Below are positions 58,462 through 64,000 of a DNA stretch of 64,000 nucleotides, in pieces. Each line of letters begins with the position of its first letter. Position 1 is the first letter of the stretch. Under the pieces are notes generated by a model. The model worked only from the letters and a program-made list of their open reading frames with translations, was not told the DNA's origin and searched no databases. The translations under genes and the position numbers were made by a program. The stretch comes from Paracamarosporium sp. OC-R06-R3 (lineage: Eukaryota; Ascomycota; Dothideomycetes; Pleosporales; Didymosphaeriaceae): the NCBI GenBank assembly GCA_019828545.1, contig JACVRA010000420.1:1-64000 (forward strand), given 5' to 3'.

Positions 58462-59266
58462 TAGGCGAATATTGAACTGTTTAGGCTGTAGGGCCTTACG
58501 ATCTCTTCACAGACATAACTTAGATACGGAAGATACGAACTCACCAGGTCTCTAATTGAAGCACACGCAACGAACCCTAATGTCGTTCTGGATCCCGTTT
58601 CTCAGCTACCGTGGCGACAAGTCGTACTGCCGTCCTTCAACAGAACTGCTAGCGGTTTTACTACCATCGTCATAAACCATATCAAAGGTACTGACTCGAA
58701 AAGACTACGATACGTAATGCAATCTCAACCCACGAGGGCTACATGTGGTGGACTATTTTCAGAAAGCCGAAGGCCGATCCATTTCAATCTTTCTTTCCGT
58801 CCAACGAAAGTATCATCTCATTGCTATGGAAATTGCTTGGCGCTTCTCGCGTTTTAATCTAACGCGTGGCCCTTCTCGAAATTGTCAATATTCTTCACAT
58901 GCGGATTGGATCTTGTCTTATACCTTGATTCGACTTTACCGGGGCTAATCGTATTGGTAGCTTTTCGTGTCGGTGCAACACATGTTTGGTCCAAATTCTT
59001 GAGCAAGCTGACGTGAAACGAACTTTCTGATAGTGATTAATCGATGTGGGATACTCGTGGTAAGACCTTCATATATACAAGGTACACTTTAAACCTAACA
59101 TGATGTGTAAATACTATATATACACGCGTAGATCCTCTATTCATCTATCGCTAAAACGCGACAACACACGCCTAAGCTTCTCCCCCATCTATCTATCTAT
59201 ACACAACCAAGCCACCCATCCTTCCCCACACCAACTGCACGCAAACCTCGTCTATGCTACATAACC
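58462..59266. other. Intergenic
   Basis: No recognised gene. A frame at 58745-58948 shows no family features. A short CTAT microsatellite lies near 59188-59202, in the 3' flank of the P5-ATPase gene. Confidence 0.5.
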
Positions 59267-62200
59267 TCACATCTTCATATTCTCCGCAATAAGCTTATAC
59301 TCCTTCCTCTTCTTCCTCCACTTCGGATTCATCCTGACCTTCGCCAGCCCAATCCACTTCGCCAGAACAGGCAGCACATACTTCTCGCCCGCGTACGCGA
59401 CGACGAAGTTGCCGAGGCCCAGCACAAGCAGGAACACCTTGAAGCTTACGCTCATGGCCGTCAGTTCCATGAACTTGCTGAGCCACTGCGCAGGGTCGAA
59501 AAGCATGTAGCATGTGACGACGAGTGCGAAGAGGATGGTGACGACGAAGGGCAGGTTCTGCGACATGGGCTGCCGGAAGGGCTTTCCGACTGAGAGCACC
59601 ACCGCGGAGAGCGTGTACTGGAAGCAGGAGACGAGGAAGAGGGCTGTGTTCTGCGAGTTGAGAGAGTTGGAGTGGTCCTTGTCTACGACCGGGGGCTGGT
59701 ACCAGGGCTGCTTCTGCACGTAGTCGTAGGCGATAGCTTGCGTGAGGATGCAGAGTACTATTTGTCCCAGCAGCGGCGTTAGTACCTTGCGCGACACCAA
59801 ACTAGCCGTAGGTCGTTTGCGGCTCAGCTGTGGAAAAGCGCCGGACCAACCCATGAAGATAGCGATTGGCAGGATAAGCAGAAGGTCGATGAATAGGAAT
59901 TGGAAGTCACCAAGATTAGACGCGGATGCGTAGAGGAAGCTAACGGAGGTGAACTGGATGGCCGAGTACAAGCTCATGTACTTGAAGCAGCTGAAACTGG
60001 TGACGAGGGCGGCACGTCCTTCTTTGATGACTTGCGGTACGCACGAGATATCGAAGACGCGGCTGGTGAACGGCGCTGCGACTGAGGCTTCCGCTTCCGA
60101 GAGCGAGATGCCTACGTCGGCGGCTTTGAGAGCACCACAGTCGTTTGCGCCGTCGCCACAGAAGCCGGCACAGTAATCAATGCTTTGCAGTTTCTCAACC
60201 AGTTCGTGTTTTTCGTCGGGCGACATACGCGCGAAGACTTGCCCACATACCAGCATCTCGCGCAAGACCTTCTCCGGCGCGAAGTCGATGATCCAGCGGA
60301 AGACGTCTCCACTAACAGCCAAAGAGTAGTTTCGGAGATTAGAAATATCGTAAGGGAGCGATACATCGGCTTCGGCTGGTGGAGGTAGAGGTTTCAGGGT
60401 ATTTTCGTCCAGCTTGAACATAGGGTCGTCGACGCTCTCCCAACTAAGGCTCGCGAGTGCAGTCCTAGAATCTCCCTCGACGAAATGTGGGATGAAACAA
60501 TGGGCAGTTCTGTTGACGAGACCACACTCCCTAGCAACGCTAATAGCCGTCAGGATATTGTCTCCAGTGCACATGACGGTCCTGATGTTGGCCCTTTCCA
60601 ACTCCTCGATAACAGGAGTTGAGGTCGGCTTCAGCTTGTTCTCGAAGATGATGAAGCCTACAAACTCCAGATTCTTCTCGGCTTCCTCTCGCTTCATTTT
60701 CTGCATCTTGAGCCAGTTGACTTTGAGAGTTTTTGTGGCGCACGCAATGACACGGAAGCCTTTGTGTGTGTAGAAAGACAAGAGCTCCTCATAATCCGTA
60801 GGGAAACTGTCAGCGCGGCAGATGTCTTTCATACATTCCGGTGCTCCTTTGACATAAACCTGCCCGGTCTTCGAACCGAATTGGCGCACGATGACGCTTG
60901 CTCTCCTCAACTGGGACACAAATTCAAAAGACTTGAGCACACCAAGCTCGATGGGTTTCCTGTTCTCATCGTCCTCTTCATCATCGATATCGTACTCGCG
61001 GCCAGGGGGTGGCCTAGCAACAGAAGGTCGGAGCTTATCCTGCTCATCATCCCCGGCGCCAGCCCCTTGCTCTCCCTCAGTGAAGCTCCATCCAGTGAAG
61101 TTGAACATCTTGACATCCAGCGGATCACCAAGAAGCTCATCGTCGATCAGTCGTAAGGAATGGCAAGTGGCCATGGTATACAGTATGGCCTTGTGTTTTG
61201 CATAATCGACTGTGGGGTCCCGATCGTATCTCGAATTTGGAAGCACGTCGACATTCTCGGTAAGGATCTCACTGAACCGGTTCGCCGGCCGTTCGACAAC
61301 GCGCACTCCAAGCACGTCCAACCCCTCTTCGGTCAGAGTTCCCGTCTTGTCAAAGCAGACCACATCAAGTTTACCGCCGACATTCACTCGCTGAGGCGAG
61401 ATACAGAAGATTTGCTTCTGCTTGAGTCGCGATAGGGCAAAATTAGTGCCAATAGTAAGCGTCGCAGGAAGCGCGGGTGGGACAACGATCGTGATCAGAT
61501 CAAGCGCGCGGACCACGATCAAATGCCAAGCGAGGCCGAAGTGGATGAAGTTGATGAACGAAGCGACGAATCCTATCATAGCGATACCTGCCATGACTGA
61601 TATGTATCGGAAAGAGTCGCGGTAGAACTTGAAGCCAGAAGGCTTGGGGAAGAGCATCGATCGTACCAATGCGCCCTTTGTCGTGTTGAAACCGGTTCGT
61701 ACTACCATAGCTAAAGCCGCAGCTTCTTCATCGCTGTCGTCTTCATGAGGTCTTCGAGCGCGAATAATCTTCGTTCCAGAAAACAGCATATGCCTTGCAA
61801 TTTCCGGGTGAATCGTAGAAGCGCTAAGGTCGAGAACGTCCAATGCTTCGTCCGTCATAGGAATTTTAGACACAGGTACTGATTCGCCAGTAAGCATGCT
61901 CTCGTTGACGATGCAGTCTCCCGAGAGTAGCAGGCTATCGCAAGGAAGCTGGGTTAGGGATGGGTCTGTGACCTCATAGACATCGCCTGGCACCAACTCT
62001 GCCGAGTCGACGGTGCGCCAGAAACCGTTTCGTAATACACGCACCTCGCATTCAAAACGCGATACTTCTCGCAATCGTTTCATCGTAGCTTTCGTTTCGA
62101 TCACTGTGGCGGTTATGCTGACCACAGAAATGATAAAAATGCACGCAGCATAGTAGTAATACTCATCGACAGACCAAAGGAATAAACTTGCGATTTGGAA

Positions 62201-63362
62201 AACGTAGAACGGATTGATGACTTCCTCGACCAGCAGTTGACCGAGAGGCCTTTCGGCGAGGTCAATGAGGTTTTTGCCGAAGACCAACTCGCGATACTCG
62301 CGTTCTTCGGTATCGAGACCTTCGCGAAGCGCCGAGACATTCGTCCATAGAGGATCTTTCCAAGTGTTGGCCAGGATGAATTTGTCCTTAAGCGGGTGGT
62401 AGCAGAAACGAATGTAGCGATAGTCGAGGCTGCGTAGCTGCTTCATAACAGGATCAAAGTCCTCGTCGTAATCTCGATGGTGATGCTTTTCAGGATCACC
62501 AAAGACCGTCGACAGCGAGCGGCCATATTCCTGCTCTTCAATCTGCTGCACGGCAAATTCGCCCCATTGGTTTTCGATGACCAACCACGAACATTCCTTG
62601 AGCGGCGCAGGTCGTCCTATCAGAGCCACTTTCCACCGTGGTAACCACTGAAGGACGAGCCATGCGAGCCCAACCGTGATGATACAGAGCATTGCATATA
62701 TGCCAAATCCGACTGTTGACGTGTTGAAACCAGCCACGACAATGGTCAAATCTTCAGTCAGGATGTAGAGCTTTTGGTTCGTTCGCCGCCCTCTTGCACC
62801 ATCACCCGAACCGGCGCTAGACACGGAGGACTGCCTGCGCAGCAAAGGCCGATCTACCGAGCTCCTCCTAGAGTAGCCAGAGGACTTGCGGCGCCTCTGC
62901 GACGGTGCAGGTGAACGCCCATTCTCCAGCTCGTCCAGCTCTTCCACGGTGTACCCATCATACTCAATGTCGCCATACTCCTCTGCAATGGCCTCTTCCT
63001 CGATACCCTCGTCTGAGTCGCGGTCCTCGTCGTAGTAGGTGAAGCTCGTGGTGGAGTCTGCGCGGGCGCGGCGGTGGGCAAACGAGGAAATGCTCGTGGG
63101 AACGCTCTCCGACATGGGGCCCGCGAACATCTTGATTGTGGTCGTCAGCTGCTGTTTCGATGTGCGGGGCGCGTTCAAAGGGCGGAGCTCTACCTCGTCC
63201 TGCGCCATCTCCACGTCCTCCATGAAGCTGGCCGCGCTGTGCCTGTCATTAGCATCGCCTACCACGCGACGAGTGATGCGAAAAAGCATACTTGCTGACA
63301 TTGGAGCCAGACCGGTACAGTGACCTCCTGCGGCGCCTCTCGGGGCTCCGATTGGCGTCCAT
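59267..63362 (-). CDS. P5B-type ATPase (Ypk9/ATP13A2 group)
   Basis: Minus-strand join of 63292-63362 and 59267-63242 gives 1,348 residues. The 49-bp intron (63243-63291) has a GTATGC donor and a GCTAATGACAG end, and moves the start to ATG 63362 (MDANRSPERRRRSLYRSGS). A long acidic/serine-rich cytosolic N-terminus precedes the core. Key motifs: TGESVPVS (actuator), PPALPATLTIGTNFAL (the PPALP form marks P5B; P5A/Spf1 has PPELP), DKTGTLTEEGLDVLG (phosphorylated Asp about 653) and GDGANDCGALKAADVG. About ten membrane segments. Yeast Ypk9 and human ATP13A2 sit in the vacuole/lysosome; ATP13A2 exports polyamines from the lysosome lumen, so a vacuolar polyamine or heavy-metal tolerance role is likely. 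This is a housekeeping gene. Confidence 0.93.
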
Positions 63363-64000
63363 GGTGTCGACGCTGGGATATACACGCGACGAATTCAGGG
63401 CATTGTCGGTTGGAGGAAGAACTGGGATGCCCAGACGTGCCGTACCTGCGTCTGTGCAGCGATGACGATGTCGGATGAACCTTGCAACGCTTATCGCACT
63501 TCGCTAATCTAGTCTGTTTAAGGAATAGTCGTCCCTTGCCGTTCACGACAGAATATTCGTTCAATTGCAAGTAAAGCGCGCTTGTTCTCATAATATATAC
63601 CTTTTTAGAAAATTTTGGTAGCGAATTTATTGTCCTGGGTTCACCTAACTGTGTCGGTCATCCGGCCCAATGCACTGCCCAATCCAACACCTTATTTTCC
63701 ACTGAAGCGTGCTCACGAAAAACCATCCCATGGGGTTTTATTGTGGTACTGTACACAATGAAAGTCGTGCTACATAGTGTTGTAGGGCTATCTCTATGAC
63801 CTCAAGTTGTCGAGGAACGAGGAAGAGGATGCACCCTAAACGCTAATACCAGGAGAGGATGAACAGTCGTGTCCCTTCTATTCAAATTTCGGACCGTGTT
63901 AGCAAGAGTGCTATTCTACTTTTCAAATAAGAAAGGACTTCTGAGTCACACTCAACCTCGTATGCGACTGTTGTCTACAGACCATTAATCACAATTGCGA
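63363..64000. other. Upstream of the P5B-ATPase gene
   Basis: Probable promoter and 5' UTR of the ATPase gene, then sequence with no recognisable gene up to the window edge. Confidence 0.5.

Overview
The window is nuclear DNA of a filamentous ascomycete (Pezizomycotina). The evidence is genes with 45-160 bp GT..AG introns, a fungal highly reducing polyketide synthase, Zn2Cys6 and fungal-type regulators, an expansin-like secreted protein, F-box proteins, a PTH11/SAT4-type membrane protein and a hybrid histidine kinase. Dothideomycetes (Pleosporales) would fit, but that is an inference from gene style. About twenty genes or gene remnants can be supported. Exon joins below come from reading splice sites and reading-frame continuity; none is confirmed by transcripts.

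Layout. 1-6.7 kb: a four-exon gene for a secreted protein with a lysine-rich repeat (1446-3496), then a decayed AT-rich tract holding a GH3 beta-xylosidase pseudogene (about 4.7-5.9 kb). 6.7-24 kb: a secondary-metabolism-like block with a CMD-family protein, a PTH11/SAT4-like membrane protein, a 3,120-residue HR-PKS ending in a carnitine-acyltransferase-like domain, a hotdog thioesterase and an MFS transporter. 24.6-30.4 kb: an F-box protein, a Lys/Gly-repeat protein and a fungal transcription-factor-domain protein with no visible zinc cluster. 30.4-40 kb: gene-poor, with one expansin-like gene. 40-47.3 kb: a small secreted cysteine-rich protein, a divergent Zn2Cys6 factor/MFS drug-transporter pair and a second F-box protein. 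47.8-53.7 kb: an eight-exon hybrid histidine kinase and a damaged DUF4238 gene. 54.7-58.1 kb: two small genes and a protein kinase that carries a second, partial kinase lobe. 59.3-63.4 kb: a P5B-type ATPase (Ypk9/ATP13A2 group).

The least expected signal is a set of four short insertions in two families, each bounded by a perfect 10-14 bp direct repeat. Family A is at 6747-6866 and 58167-58272; family B is at 10121-10306 and 58350-58447. The second family-B copy lacks the left part of the first, as a 5'-truncated retroposon would. One copy of each family sits within 300 bp of the other just downstream of the kinase gene. They look like undescribed SINE-like retroposons. Other points of note are a GC-AG intron inside the ketosynthase coding region of the PKS, the PKS-acyltransferase fusion itself, and a 119-residue gene that appears only after splicing.

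Working together: the PKS probably builds a reduced, possibly C-methylated chain and may release it through its own C-terminal acyltransferase. The thioesterase, CMD protein, MFS exporter and membrane receptor next to it are plausible partners, but no cluster regulator or P450 is seen between 6.7 and 24 kb.
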